Source of the DNA: Pelagibacteraceae bacterium
GTDB taxonomy: Bacteria > Pseudomonadota > Alphaproteobacteria > HIMB59 > GCA-002718135
Length of the DNA: 58,326 nt
Assembly: GCA_002718135.1 (NCBI GenBank)
Contig: PBDN01000004.1
Coordinates: 1 to 58,326, forward strand
Reading direction: 5' to 3'
In this document: positions 37,234-46,579 of the stretch, one piece after another
Position numbering within the stretch: the stretch's first letter is position 1
Layout: the number at the start of each line of letters is the position of its first letter
Program-made: the position numbers and the translations under genes
Notes under the pieces: generated by a model
What the model saw: the letters and a program-made list of their open reading frames with translations, nothing else
What the model was told of the DNA's origin: nothing
Databases searched by the model: none

Positions 37234-37901
37234 TATTTATTTATTTTTAATTTTATTGCATCAATATTATTTGGATTTGATAAAATTGTTTCTCCACCTA
37301 TAACTAATTGATCAATTGTTACCATGGGCTTGTAGTTTAAAGGAAGAAATAAATCCACACGACTACCAAATTTAATTATTCCAAATCTATCACCCTTATC
37401 AACTTTTTGATTTACTTTTAAGTCGCAAACTATTCTTCTAGCAATTAAGCCAGCAATTTGAGAAACAACTATTTTTTCATTTTTTTCATTTTCTATAAGA
37501 ACTATATTTCTTTCATTTTCTTTACTAGACTTATCGACATTAGCTCTAAAGAATTTTCCAGGTATATATTTGATGTCTTTAATTATGCCAGAAATGGGAA
37601 TTCTATTTACATGGACATTGTATAAATCTAAAAAAATACTAATTTTAATTGATCTATTTTTTAATGATAATTCTTCTGGATAATCTGATTCACCTACAAA
37701 TACTATTTGTCCATCAGCAGGTGAAACTACTACATCGTGGTTAGGTATTGCTCTAATTGGATCTCTAAAGAAATAAAATATAAAAATTGATAAAATACCA
37801 AAAAAAAATCCCAAAATGGGAAAAAAAGGTATAATTATAATAGTTAGGACAATAGAGGTAATTAGAAAAACCCTGCCCTCATTATGTAATTTTAACTGCA
37901 T
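37233..37901 (-). CDS. psd: Phosphatidylserine decarboxylase proenzyme
   Basis: A 222-residue enzyme of the short (non-E. coli) subfamily that makes phosphatidylethanolamine. It has two N-terminal membrane helices, then FFRDPIRAIP, SPADGQIVFVGE and NVHVNR. The self-cleavage site that makes the pyruvoyl group is G179-S180 in IIKFGSRVDLFLP. In this subfamily the site is GS within (F/L)GS. It comes before pssA in the operon. Only 32 bases separate it from the divergent LOG gene. Confidence 0.95.
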   Translation of the reverse strand: MQLKLHNEGRVFLITSIVLTIIIIPFFPILGFFFGILSIFIFYFFRDPIRAIPNHDVVVSPADGQIVFVGESDYPEELSLKNRSIKISIFLDLYNVHVNRIPISGIIKDIKYIPGKFFRANVDKSSKENERNIVLIENEKNEKIVVSQIAGLIARRIVCDLKVNQKVDKGDRFGIIKFGSRVDLFLPLNYKPMVTIDQLVIGGETILSNPNNIDAIKLKINK

Positions 37902-37933
37902 ATTTTTTTTATTATTTTGTTACATATATAATT

Positions 37934-38485
37934 ATGAATATAAAATCTCTAACTATTTACTGTTCATCTTCAAATAATCTAGATTCTGGCTATTATTTGA
38001 TAAGTGAAAAAATTACTAGAGTTATTGGAGATCATGATTTATCGATTATTTATGGTGGTGGTAAAGTTGGAATAATGGGTGTTATTGCTAAAAAGGCAAT
38101 AAAATTAAATATACATGTAACAGGAGTAATACCTAAGTTTCTTAATAATAAAGAAATTATGTTCAAGAAAATTAACAAAATAAAAGTTGTAAGTAATATG
38201 AATGAAAGAAAAAAATTATTATATGAACTAGGTGATGCTTTTTTAGCTTTACCTGGTGGAACTGGAACCATTGAAGAAATAAGTGAAATAATTTCTTGGA
38301 AAGTTTTAGGACTTCATAATAAACCAATAATTTTTTTTAATATAAATAAATTTTGGGATCCATTATTAAAACAATTTGATAATATCAATAAAAAAAATTT
38401 TGGAAATATAAATTTACAAACCATTTTTCAAACTGTAAACAATCTTCACCAATTTAAAAAAATTCTTAAATCATGGAAAAAATAA
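37934..38485 (+). CDS. LOG-family (TIGR00730) nucleotide-binding protein
   Basis: A 183-residue Rossmann-fold protein with the two LOG motifs: [17 protein letters not shown] and [14 protein letters not shown]. Members with these motifs are cytokinin riboside 5'-monophosphate phosphoribohydrolases, cleaving the base from nucleoside monophosphates; in free-living bacteria the real substrate is often not known. The gene overlaps icd by 13 bases, so both may be coupled. Confidence 0.9.
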   Translation: MNIKSLTIYCSSSNNLDSGYYLISEKITRVIGDHDLSIIYGGGKVGIMGVIAKKAIKLNIHVTGVIPKFLNNKEIMFKKINKIKVVSNMNERKKLLYELGDAFLALPGGTGTIEEISEIISWKVLGLHNKPIIFFNINKFWDPLLKQFDNINKKNFGNINLQTIFQTVNNLHQFKKILKSWKK

Positions 38486-39681
38486 AAGTTCGTAACTCAG
38501 TAGTTGAAATGAATGGAGATGAAATGACTAGAGTCATTTGGAAATTCATTAAAGAAAAATTAATTCTTCCTTATGTAGATATAGATATTAAATATTTTGA
38601 TCTCGGTGTTGAAAGTAGAGATAAAACAAATGATCAAATTACAATAGATGCTGCAAAAGCTGTGAAAAAATATGGTGTAGGCATTAAATGTGCAACAATA
38701 ACGCCTGATGAAAATAGAGTTGAAGAATTTAAATTAAAAAAGATGTGGAAATCACCTAACGGAACAATAAGAAATATTCTTGGTGGAACAATATTTAGAC
38801 AGCCTATAATTTGCAAAAATGTGCCAAGGATAATTACTAATTGGAATCAACCAATAGTTGTCGCTAGACATGCTTTTGGAGATCAATACAAAGCCACTGA
38901 TTTAAAAATTGATAAGCCGGGAAGACTTAAGATGGTTTTTGAACCTAAAGATGGAACAGGAAGTTTTACAAAAGACATATATGAATTCGAAAATCCTGGA
39001 GTGGCTTTATCTATGTACAATCTTGATAATTCTATAATAGATTTTGCTCGTGCCTGTTTTAATTATGGTCTTGATTTAGGATGGCCAGTATATTTATCAA
39101 CAAAAAATACTATACTAAAAATTTATGATGGTAGATTTAAAGATATATTTCAAGAAATATTTGATAAAGAATTTAAAGAAAAATTTAATGAAAAAAATAT
39201 TGTTTACGAGCATAGATTAATAGATGATATGGTGGCATCAGCACTTAAATGGGAGGGTAATTTTATTTGGGCGTGTAAAAACTATGATGGTGATGTCCAA
39301 TCAGATTCAGTTGCTCAAGGTTTTGGTTCACTTGGATTAATGACCAGTGTATTAATGACACCTGATGGCAAAACTGTTGAAGCAGAAGCTGCTCATGGTA
39401 CGGTAACAAGACATTATAGAAATCATCAAAAAGGTTTAGAAACCTCAACTAATCCAATTGCATCGATCTTTGCTTGGACAAGAGGACTTCAATTTAGAGG
39501 AAAATTCGATACCAACAATGATTTAATAGCATTTGCAAAAAAATTAGAAAAAACATGTATAAAAACAGTAGAAAATGGTCAAATGACAAAGGATCTAGCT
39601 AATTTGATTAATAAAGATCATAAATGGTTAAATACTGAAGATTTTTTAAATAAAATAAATAATAACTTTCAAATTAACTGA
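38473..39681 (+). CDS. icd: Isocitrate dehydrogenase (NADP-dependent)
   Basis: A 402-residue TCA-cycle enzyme of the eukaryote-like homodimeric type, common in alphaproteobacteria. It shows [26 protein letters not shown], the substrate-binding [18 protein letters not shown] and the cofactor-binding region [12 protein letters not shown]. The enzyme converts isocitrate to 2-oxoglutarate, making NADPH. The start ATG lies inside the LOG gene end. It converges with alaS (8-base overlap). Confidence 0.96.
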   Translation: MEKIKVRNSVVEMNGDEMTRVIWKFIKEKLILPYVDIDIKYFDLGVESRDKTNDQITIDAAKAVKKYGVGIKCATITPDENRVEEFKLKKMWKSPNGTIRNILGGTIFRQPIICKNVPRIITNWNQPIVVARHAFGDQYKATDLKIDKPGRLKMVFEPKDGTGSFTKDIYEFENPGVALSMYNLDNSIIDFARACFNYGLDLGWPVYLSTKNTILKIYDGRFKDIFQEIFDKEFKEKFNEKNIVYEHRLIDDMVASALKWEGNFIWACKNYDGDVQSDSVAQGFGSLGLMTSVLMTPDGKTVEAEAAHGTVTRHYRNHQKGLETSTNPIASIFAWTRGLQFRGKFDTNNDLIAFAKKLEKTCIKTVENGQMTKDLANLINKDHKWLNTEDFLNKINNNFQIN

Positions 39682-42346
39682 TAGAATTAAGCTTGTCTTC
39701 AATATATTTTATACATTTATATATTTGAGAAGAATCAGAGCCACCTCCTTGAGCCATATCTTTTCTTCCACCACCACCCTTTCCACCTAAAATACTTGAA
39801 ATATTTTTAATTTCTTTTGATGCATCAAATAAATCTTTAAAATCATTTGAAACTCCTAAAACAAAAGATAATTTATTTTGATTATTTGAAACTATAAAAG
39901 ATACACTTTTACTTGAAAATTTTTTCTTTTGTTCATCAATAAAATTTTTAAGAGATTTATTTGGAAAATCTTCAGCAATTAAATACACAAAATTAATATC
40001 ATTAATTTTTTTAAAAATTGTATTATCAATATTTTTTTTAATAAATTTATTTTGATTTAATTTTTCATAAACTTGGTTCAATTCTTTTATATATAAAACT
40101 TTATCATCGAATGAACTTTTAAAATTATATTCTGGATTTATATTTTTAATTTTTGAAATTAAATCTTCAAGTTGTATTGTTTGTTGATTATCATTTTCAA
40201 TCTTATTTTTTTCTTCATTATGTATAAACTTATCAACCGTAACGTTTGTCACAGCTTCTATCCTTCTAATACCTGAGGCAACACTAGATTGATTTGTGAT
40301 TTTAAATTTTTTAATTTCTCCTAATTTTTCGACATGAGTTCCTCCACATAATTCTTTAGAAAAATATGATCCGTTTTCAATTCCCATTGTCACAACTCTT
40401 ACTTCATCAGTATATTTTTCACCAAATAATGCCATTGCACCTTCTTCGATTGCTTTTTTTTGATCAATAATTTTTATTTCTACTTTTCCATTTATTTTAA
40501 TTTGTTTGTTAACAATATTTTCAATATTTAAAATTTTATTTTTTTCAATAGGATGATTATGGCTAAAATCAAATCTAATTTTCTCTGAATTTACTAATGA
40601 GCCTTTTTGTGTGACATGTTTACCTATAATTTTTCTAAGAGCTGAATGTAGTAAATGCGTACATGAATGATTATATTTAATTAAATTTCTATTATCATTA
40701 TTTATAGATGCCTTTACACTATCATTAATGGAACAATTTCCAATTGAAACTTTTCCAAAATGTATAAAATAACTTCCAAATATTTTTGTTGTATTCAAAA
40801 CATTAAATTTAAAATTATCATTTTCTAGATAACCTTGATCACCAACTTGACCACCACTTTCTCCATAAAAAGGAGTTTGATTCAATATAATTGCTGCTTC
40901 TTGTCCCTTTTTAATAGTATTGGTTTTTTTGTCATGAGAAATTATAGCTATAATTTTACATTCCGCTTCATTTTCTTTGTATCCTAAAAATTCTGTTGGA
41001 TCCAAACGAGAAGTGATCTTGTACCAAATATTGTCATCCTGAATATCACCTGTGCCTTTCCAATTTTGTCTTGCTCTTTGCTTTTGATCTAACATTTTTT
41101 TTTCAAAAGTTTTTAAATCAACTTCAATATTTTTAGTTTTAAGATAATCTTGAGTCAGATCTAAAGGAAAACCATAAGTGTCATATAGTTTGAAAGCTAC
41201 TTCACCATTAAAAATATTTGATGAATTAGATATTTCCTCATCTAAAATTTTAATGCCATTTTCAAGGGTTTCTTTGAATTTAGTTTCCTCATTAAAAAGT
41301 ATATTTGAAATAAGATCTTTAGCTCTCTCAAGTTCAGGATATGAATCTTTAATTCCATTAAGAAACGTAGGGAATAATTTATAAAATATTGGATCTTTGT
41401 TACCTAATGAATGAGCATGCCGCATTCCTCTTCTCATTATTCTTCTTAAAACATATCCTCTACCCTCATTTGATGGCAAAACACCATCAGCAATTAAAAA
41501 TGAAGATGATTTTAAATGATCAGCTATTACCCTATGACTTGGACTATTATGAGTATTATCATTATTAGATATATTTATAGACTCGTTAATAATAGGTTGA
41601 AATAAGTCTGTAGAATAATTATCATTTGATCCTACTAAAAGTGCAGCCATTCTTTCCAGTCCCATTCCTGTATCAATTGATGGTTTGGGGAGATTAATTC
41701 TTTCATTTTGAGAGATTTGTTCAAATTGCATAAAAACTAGATTCCATATTTCTATAAATCTATCACCATCTTCATTTTTAGATCCTGGAGGACCACCTTT
41801 ATACTTGTCTCCATGATCAAAAAAAATTTCAGAACAAGGGCCGCAAGGACCAGTTGCTCCCATTGACCAAAAGTTGTCCGAGGTACTAATTTTTATTATT
41901 TTATGTTCAGATATACCGGCAATTTTCTTCCATAATTTGAAAGATTCATCATCTTCAGAATAAACAGTAACCAAAAGTCTGTCTTTATTAATTGAGTAAT
42001 CCTTAGTTATTAAATTCCAAGCAAGTTCTATAGCAACATCTTTAAAATAATCACCAAATGAAAAATTACCTAACATTTCAAAAAAAGTATGGTGTCTTGT
42101 TGTATAACCTACATTTTCTAAATCATTATGTTTACCACCAGCTCTCACACATTTTTGTGCTGTTGTTGCTCTTTTATAATCTCTTGATTCTTTTCCTGTA
42201 AATATATTTTTAAATTGAACCATACCAGAATTAGCAAACATTAACGTTGGATCATTATCAGGTACAAGTGAACTAGAATGAATTATCTTATGATCATATT
42301 TTTTAAAATAATCTAAAAAAACTGATCTTATTTTATTAGAATTCAT
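39674..42346 (-). CDS. alaS: Alanyl-tRNA synthetase
   Basis: An 890-residue enzyme charging tRNA-Ala. The N-terminal catalytic domain has [18 protein letters not shown] and [19 protein letters not shown]; the editing domain has zinc-binding HSCTH and CGGTH; the C-terminal domain holds the glycine-rich [16 protein letters not shown]. The length is normal. recA lies upstream on the same strand and ends in a terminator, so alaS probably has its own promoter: TATAAT at 42360-42355 is 8 bases before the ATG, but no good -35 box is seen. Confidence 0.97.
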   Translation of the reverse strand: MNSNKIRSVFLDYFKKYDHKIIHSSSLVPDNDPTLMFANSGMVQFKNIFTGKESRDYKRATTAQKCVRAGGKHNDLENVGYTTRHHTFFEMLGNFSFGDYFKDVAIELAWNLITKDYSINKDRLLVTVYSEDDESFKLWKKIAGISEHKIIKISTSDNFWSMGATGPCGPCSEIFFDHGDKYKGGPPGSKNEDGDRFIEIWNLVFMQFEQISQNERINLPKPSIDTGMGLERMAALLVGSNDNYSTDLFQPIINESINISNNDNTHNSPSHRVIADHLKSSSFLIADGVLPSNEGRGYVLRRIMRRGMRHAHSLGNKDPIFYKLFPTFLNGIKDSYPELERAKDLISNILFNEETKFKETLENGIKILDEEISNSSNIFNGEVAFKLYDTYGFPLDLTQDYLKTKNIEVDLKTFEKKMLDQKQRARQNWKGTGDIQDDNIWYKITSRLDPTEFLGYKENEAECKIIAIISHDKKTNTIKKGQEAAIILNQTPFYGESGGQVGDQGYLENDNFKFNVLNTTKIFGSYFIHFGKVSIGNCSINDSVKASINNDNRNLIKYNHSCTHLLHSALRKIIGKHVTQKGSLVNSEKIRFDFSHNHPIEKNKILNIENIVNKQIKINGKVEIKIIDQKKAIEEGAMALFGEKYTDEVRVVTMGIENGSYFSKELCGGTHVEKLGEIKKFKITNQSSVASGIRRIEAVTNVTVDKFIHNEEKNKIENDNQQTIQLEDLISKIKNINPEYNFKSSFDDKVLYIKELNQVYEKLNQNKFIKKNIDNTIFKKINDINFVYLIAEDFPNKSLKNFIDEQKKKFSSKSVSFIVSNNQNKLSFVLGVSNDFKDLFDASKEIKNISSILGGKGGGGRKDMAQGGGSDSSQIYKCIKYIEDKLNSIS

Positions 42347-42389
42347 GAAAACTTATTATAACTTAAATTTATATTGTCTAATAATAAAA

Positions 42390-42416
42390 AAAAGGCACTT
42401 TAAAAAAATGCCTTTT
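42390..42416 (-). terminator. Rho-independent terminator after recA
   Basis: On the minus strand the stem AAAAGGCA/TGCCTTTT closes an 11-base loop and runs into a run of eight T. It lies 22 bases after the recA stop. It is the clearest intrinsic terminator in the window; the A-rich left arm could also stop transcription from the other strand. Confidence 0.8.
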
Positions 42417-42437
42417 ATGTAAATAATTTTACTTAAA

Positions 42438-43529
42438 TTACTTATCTTCAGTATCTTTAGGGACTTTTTTATTAACTTCCCCTTCCATCATAGCTTTTTC
42501 AACAATACCAGCATTTTGCAGAATCTGACTCTCTATTTCTTGTGCTATATTTGGATTATCATTTAAAAATGACTTAACGTTTTCTCTACCTTGGCCAATT
42601 TTTTGATCCTTATAGGCAAACCAAGAACCTGATTTATCAATTATTTCAGCTTTAACACCTAAATCCACTAACTCACCTAATTTAGATATGCCTTCTCCAT
42701 ACATTATATCAAATTCAACAACCTTAAAAGGCGGGGCTACTTTATTTTTAACAATTTTTACCCTGGTTTGATTGCCAATAATTTCATCTTTATCCTTAAT
42801 GGCACCTATTCTGCGTATATCCATTCTAACAGAAGAATAAAATTTTAATGCATTTCCTCCAGTTGTCGTTTCTGGACTTCCAAACATAACACCAATTTTC
42901 ATTCTAAGTTGATTTATAAAAACAACCAAAGTATTTGATTGGGCAATTGAACTAGTGAGTTTTCTTAATGCTTGACTCATTAATCTAGCCTGTAAACCAG
43001 GTAGAGAGTCACCCATATCACCTTCTAATTCAGCTCTCGGTACAAGTGCAGCAACAGAATCAATAACAAGCACATCGATTCCTCCAGATTTAATTAAAGA
43101 ATCTGCAATCTCTAAACCTTGCTCACCTGTATCAGGTTGAGAAATTAATAATTCTTCAAGATTAACACCTAATTTTTTTGCATATGCTGGATCAAGAGCG
43201 TGTTCAGCATCAATAAATGCACAATTTCCACCTTTTTTTTGTGACTCAGAAACAATATGTGTAGCTAATGTAGTTTTTCCTGAGCTTTCTGGGCCATATA
43301 TTTCTACAATTCTTCCTTTTGGAACACCGCCAATACCTAAGGCAATATCTAATCCTAAAGATCCTGTTGAAATAGCCTCAATATCAACATTAGTTTTAGA
43401 ACCCAATTTCATTATTGAGCCTTTACCGTAGTTTTTCTCAATGAGACTTACAGCTGCATCAAGAGATTTACTCCTATTTTCTTTATCCATTTTATTATTT
43501 TCTATAACTTTTAATTTAGCCTGAGACAT
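42438..43529 (-). CDS. recA: Recombinase RecA
   Basis: A 363-residue recombinase for strand exchange and SOS co-protease activity. It has Walker A GPESSGKT (residues 79-86), Walker B LLIS/VLVIDS, loop L2 with the [20 protein letters not shown] region, and an acidic C-terminus. The ATG at 43529 (MSQAKLK) is chosen over the ATG four codons upstream because GGAG, the ribosome binding site, overlaps that upstream codon and lies six bases before 43529. A GTTC repeat motif lies about 85 bases upstream. Confidence 0.97.
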   Translation of the reverse strand: MSQAKLKVIENNKMDKENRSKSLDAAVSLIEKNYGKGSIMKLGSKTNVDIEAISTGSLGLDIALGIGGVPKGRIVEIYGPESSGKTTLATHIVSESQKKGGNCAFIDAEHALDPAYAKKLGVNLEELLISQPDTGEQGLEIADSLIKSGGIDVLVIDSVAALVPRAELEGDMGDSLPGLQARLMSQALRKLTSSIAQSNTLVVFINQLRMKIGVMFGSPETTTGGNALKFYSSVRMDIRRIGAIKDKDEIIGNQTRVKIVKNKVAPPFKVVEFDIMYGEGISKLGELVDLGVKAEIIDKSGSWFAYKDQKIGQGRENVKSFLNDNPNIAQEIESQILQNAGIVEKAMMEGEVNKKVPKDTEDK

Positions 43530-43612
43530 TTTTTTCTCCATTATTTCGTATGTTTTTTGTAAGATTCTTGCAAATCATGTTTTTTTGTACATGTTTTGTT
43601 CTGATTTTTAAA

Positions 43613-43627
43613 GTTCTATTTTTGTTC
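43613..43627. promoter_or_regulatory. Candidate LexA (SOS) box upstream of recA
   Basis: GTTC at 43613-43616 and GTTC at 43624-43627 are separated by exactly seven bases (TATTTTT). GTTC-N7-GTTC is the known LexA site of alphaproteobacteria. A third GTTC is at 43598-43601. The site is 84-98 bases before the recA start codon, in the recA/dksA gap. I cannot see whether the genome has lexA, and the very AT-rich setting means chance cannot be excluded. Confidence 0.5.
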
Positions 43628-43727
43628 TTTTTTTAATATTATTTTAATTTATTGATTTTATTGATTTTTTTTATTTATATTAATGTTGAATTATAAATAT
43701 CTTTTGATAAATCCCCATTTTTAAAAA

Positions 43728-44135
43728 ATGACTAAAATTCCAAAAAATTACAAACCAACTAAAAAAGAAAAATTTATGAATGCTAAAATGAAAGAATATT
43801 TTAGACAAAAATTATTAAATTGGAAGAATGATCTATTAAAAGAATCTTCTCAAACATTAAATAATTTGCAGAGTGAGAATGAAGCAAAACCTGATATAAC
43901 TGATAGAGCTTCAGAAGAAATTGACAGAACTTTTGAATTAAGAACTAGAGACAGAGAAAGAAAATTAATAAATAAAATTGATTCTGCCCTAAAGAGAATT
44001 GATGATGGTAGTTATGGTTATTGTGATGAAACTGGCGATCCCATCAGTATAAAAAGATTAGAAGCAAGACCAGTCGCAACATTGAGTCTAGAAGCTCAAG
44101 AAATGCATGAAAAAGCTGAAAAAAGATTAAATTAA
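43728..44135 (+). CDS. dksA: DksA-type RNA polymerase-binding regulator
   Basis: A 135-residue transcription factor that binds the RNA polymerase secondary channel and works with ppGpp. The coiled-coil tip has the key Asp pair D56 and D59 in KPDITDRASEE, followed by ELRTRDRERKLINKID. The zinc-finger region YGYCDETGDPISIKRLEARP has a single cysteine (C99), while E. coli DksA has four, so it probably does not bind zinc; this is usual for alphaproteobacterial DksA. It is divergent to recA. Confidence 0.93.
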   Translation: MTKIPKNYKPTKKEKFMNAKMKEYFRQKLLNWKNDLLKESSQTLNNLQSENEAKPDITDRASEEIDRTFELRTRDRERKLINKIDSALKRIDDGSYGYCDETGDPISIKRLEARPVATLSLEAQEMHEKAEKRLN

Positions 44136-44161
44136 TTAAAAAATAAATATATACACTAATT

Positions 44162-44326
44162 ATGAGTGAAAATTTATTTATAAATTTTAAATTAGCTAAT
44201 CTTGAAATTAGAAATTTATCTAGTATCGTTGGAAAAATTCAATTTTTAAAAAATAAATCATTTAATATAAATTTTAGAATTTTGGTTAAAAAAATTATAA
44301 ATCATTTTAAAAAAAACAATAAATAA
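44162..44326 (+). CDS. Small unidentified ORF (54 residues)
   Basis: ATG at 44162 to TAA at 44326 encodes a basic 54-residue peptide beginning MSENLFINFKLANLEI and ending in HFKKNNK. It fills the gap between dksA and moaA on the same strand, 7 bases before the moaA ATG. I do not recognise a family. The composition (Lys, Asn, Ile, Phe) is typical of this genome, so it could be a chance frame, but its tight fit in an otherwise gapless stretch makes a real gene plausible. There is no signal peptide or long hydrophobic helix. Confidence 0.45.
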   Translation: MSENLFINFKLANLEIRNLSSIVGKIQFLKNKSFNINFRILVKKIINHFKKNNK

Positions 44327-44333
44327 AAATATA

Positions 44334-45326
44334 ATGCAATTAGTTGATCAATTTCTTAGAAAAGTAAACTATTTAAGAGTGTCAGTCACTGATAGATGTG
44401 ATTTAAGATGTGTTTATTGCATGAAAGAAAAAATGAATTTCTTACCCAAAAAAGAAATTTTAACCTTAGAAGAAATTGAGAGGTTGTGTGATAATTTTAT
44501 AGAATTAGGAGTAGAAAAAATAAGATTAACAGGTGGTGAGCCACTTGTAAGAAAAAATATTTTAAGTTTAATAGAAAATTTAAATAAAAAAAAATCCTAC
44601 ACTAATTTAAAAGAAATTACATTAACGACTAACGGTAGTTTATTAAAAAAATACGCAAAGGATTTAAAAAATAATGGTGTTGATAGAATTAATGTATCAC
44701 TAGATACTATAATTAAAGATCAATATAAACAAATCACAAGATTGGGAAATTTAGATAATGTTTTAGATGGCATTGATGAGGCAATTAATAATAATATTAA
44801 AATTAAAATAAACACAGTAGTTTTCAAAAATTTCAATGAAAATCAAATTGAAGATCTTATTAATTGGTCAAATCAAAAGTTATTAGATTTAACTTTCATA
44901 GAAGTAATGCCAATGAATGATACTGATATACCTAGACATATGCAATTTGTAAGTCTTGATAAAATTTTTAAAAATTTAAATAATATATATGCATTTGCTA
45001 AATCTGATCATAAAACTGGAGGACCCTCAAAATATTATACAAGTAAAAAATTAAATATAAAAATTGGTTTTATAACCCCTTTATCAAATAATTTTTGCGC
45101 AACTTGTAACAGAATAAGATTATCTAGCACTGGAAAACTTTATATGTGTCTTGGTCAAAATGAATTTGTTGATTTTAGGGAAATAATTAGAAATGATAGA
45201 GGTGATAATTATATAAAAGACAAGATTAGATTTGCTTTATCAGTTAAACCTAAAAGACATGATTTTATAATTAATTCTAAAGTAAAGCCTTATATGAATA
45301 GACATATGAATGAGACTGGTGGTTAA
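44334..45326 (+). CDS. moaA: GTP 3',8-cyclase MoaA
   Basis: A 330-residue radical SAM enzyme that begins molybdenum-cofactor synthesis. The N-terminal cluster is C22, C26, C29 in TDRCDLRCVYC; the second cluster uses NFCATCNRIRLSSTGKLYMC near the C-terminus; the protein ends in GG, which is needed for activity in the family. A TAA/ATG overlap links it to nadK. No other moa or moe gene is in the window. Confidence 0.95.
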   Translation: MQLVDQFLRKVNYLRVSVTDRCDLRCVYCMKEKMNFLPKKEILTLEEIERLCDNFIELGVEKIRLTGGEPLVRKNILSLIENLNKKKSYTNLKEITLTTNGSLLKKYAKDLKNNGVDRINVSLDTIIKDQYKQITRLGNLDNVLDGIDEAINNNIKIKINTVVFKNFNENQIEDLINWSNQKLLDLTFIEVMPMNDTDIPRHMQFVSLDKIFKNLNNIYAFAKSDHKTGGPSKYYTSKKLNIKIGFITPLSNNFCATCNRIRLSSTGKLYMCLGQNEFVDFREIIRNDRGDNYIKDKIRFALSVKPKRHDFIINSKVKPYMNRHMNETGG

Positions 45327-46084
45327 TGAAATTTCACTTTATTTCTTCAAAAACATCAGAGGCACTAGAAGCAAAAAGGCGGTATGTAGAGTCTTATTCA
45401 CAAAATGATCCTGAGACATCTGATATAATTATTCCAATTGGTGGAGATGGCATTTTATTAAAATCTCTTCACGATTTTAATAATCTTAACAAACCTTTTT
45501 ATGGAATTAATTATGGATCAATTGGTTTTTTAATGAATCAATCAAGCAATAAAAATCTTGAAGCTTTAATAGAAAATTCTAATTCAACTGATTTAAAACC
45601 ATTAAAAATGATTGCAGAAGATGATAAAAAAATAACCTATGAGTCAATTGCCTATAATGAAGTATCTCTAATGAGACAAAGCCACCAGGCATCAAAATTT
45701 CAAATTAAAATAAATGATGTTATAAGATTAAACGAACTTATATGTGATGGTGTTCTGGTTTCAACTTCTGCAGGAAGTACTGCATATAATTTGTCTGCAC
45801 ATGGCAGTATTTTACCATTAGATTCAAAACTGCTAGCATTAACTCCAATTAGTGCCTTTCGCCCACGAAGATGGAGAGGTGCGCTACTTTCAGAAAAAAG
45901 TGTAATTAAAATTGATGTCTTAAATTTTGAAGAAAGAAAGACAAGTGTTACGGCTGATAATATAGAATTTAGAAATATAAAAAAAGTTTTAATAAAATCT
46001 TCTCAAGATAAAAATTGTAAAATTTTATTTGATAAAGATCACTCTATTGAAGATAAGATATTAAATGAACAATTTGAATATTAA
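45326..46084 (+). CDS. nadK: NAD kinase
   Basis: A 252-residue enzyme that makes NADP from NAD and ATP. It has the GGDG motif at residues 39-42 (IPIGGDGILLKS), the NYGSIGFLMNQ segment and the conserved SAGSTAYNLSAHGSI motif (usually TPTGSTAY). The length is short, as in alphaproteobacteria. It is coupled to moaA by TAATG and converges with the VOC gene 3 bases away. Confidence 0.93.
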   Translation: MKFHFISSKTSEALEAKRRYVESYSQNDPETSDIIIPIGGDGILLKSLHDFNNLNKPFYGINYGSIGFLMNQSSNKNLEALIENSNSTDLKPLKMIAEDDKKITYESIAYNEVSLMRQSHQASKFQIKINDVIRLNELICDGVLVSTSAGSTAYNLSAHGSILPLDSKLLALTPISAFRPRRWRGALLSEKSVIKIDVLNFEERKTSVTADNIEFRNIKKVLIKSSQDKNCKILFDKDHSIEDKILNEQFEY

Positions 46085-46087
46085 AAT

Positions 46088-46465
46088 TTATTCAGAGCTA
46101 TAAGCACATATTTTATTTCCATCAAGATCTCTAAAATATGCATAGTAATTTTCTTGATGTCTAGGTCCAGGCTTACCTTCATTAATTGCACCTAATTTTA
46201 ACGCTAAATTATAAAAAAGTTCAACTCTCTCTTTTGTTTCAATACTAAAGGTTATCATTGTGCCATTGCCAAAAGTTGCTTTTTCTTTATTATGAGGTTT
46301 CATTAAATAAAATTCAATATTATTTAAGTTATTTTTTTTGGCATATCCAACATATGTATTTTCTTCAACAACATTAACAATGTCAATAGAGGCAAGAAGC
46401 TCATCATAAAAAGATTTACTTTTTTTAAGATCATTTGTTCCTAATGTTACAAAACTAAACATCAT
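46088..46465 (-). CDS. VOC-family (glyoxalase-fold) protein
   Basis: A 125-residue protein with the beta-alpha-beta-beta-beta repeats of the vicinal oxygen chelate fold. It starts FSFVTLGTNDLKKSKSFYDEL and ends GNKICAYSSE, with AFRDLDG-like YFRDLDGNK. The first metal-ligand position seems to be Thr or Asn and not His, so its catalytic activity is doubtful. No function can be given. It lies just downstream of the tRNA-Leu gene on the same strand. Confidence 0.75.
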   Translation of the reverse strand: MMFSFVTLGTNDLKKSKSFYDELLASIDIVNVVEENTYVGYAKKNNLNNIEFYLMKPHNKEKATFGNGTMITFSIETKERVELFYNLALKLGAINEGKPGPRHQENYYAYFRDLDGNKICAYSSE

Positions 46466-46479
46466 TTTAATATATTATT

Positions 46480-46564
46480 TGGTAGCCTCGGCCGGACTTG
46501 AACCGGCACTCCCAAAAGGGCAAGGATTTTAAGTCCTTTGTGTCTACCATTCCACCACGAGGCC
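46480..46564 (-). tRNA. tRNA-Leu (UAA anticodon), CCA encoded
   Basis: An 85-base class II tRNA with a complete cloverleaf: acceptor stem GGCCTCG/CGAGGCT, D-arm GTGGAATGGTAGACAC, anticodon stem GGA/TCC around the loop CTTAAAA with anticodon TAA (complement of 46529-46531), a long variable arm (TGCCCTTTTGGGAG), and the T-arm GCCGG-TTCAAGT-CCGGC. The discriminator is A and CCA is genomic. It reads UUA, a heavily used codon in this AT-rich genome. It lies 15 bases after the CinA-like gene, so it may be processed from that transcript. Confidence 0.95.
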
Positions 46565-46579
46565 AATAATTAATATTTA

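Noticed and set aside
43620..43720. Long T-rich tract between recA and dksA as a special element
   Set aside because: Apart from the GTTC repeats it is simple AT-rich intergenic DNA; TTGATT at 43652 and TATATT at 43676 could be a dksA promoter but also chance.
46480..46564. G-U pair at the end of the tRNA-Leu acceptor stem as an oddity
   Set aside because: The same G1-U72 pair is present in E. coli tRNA-Leu(UAA), so it is normal.
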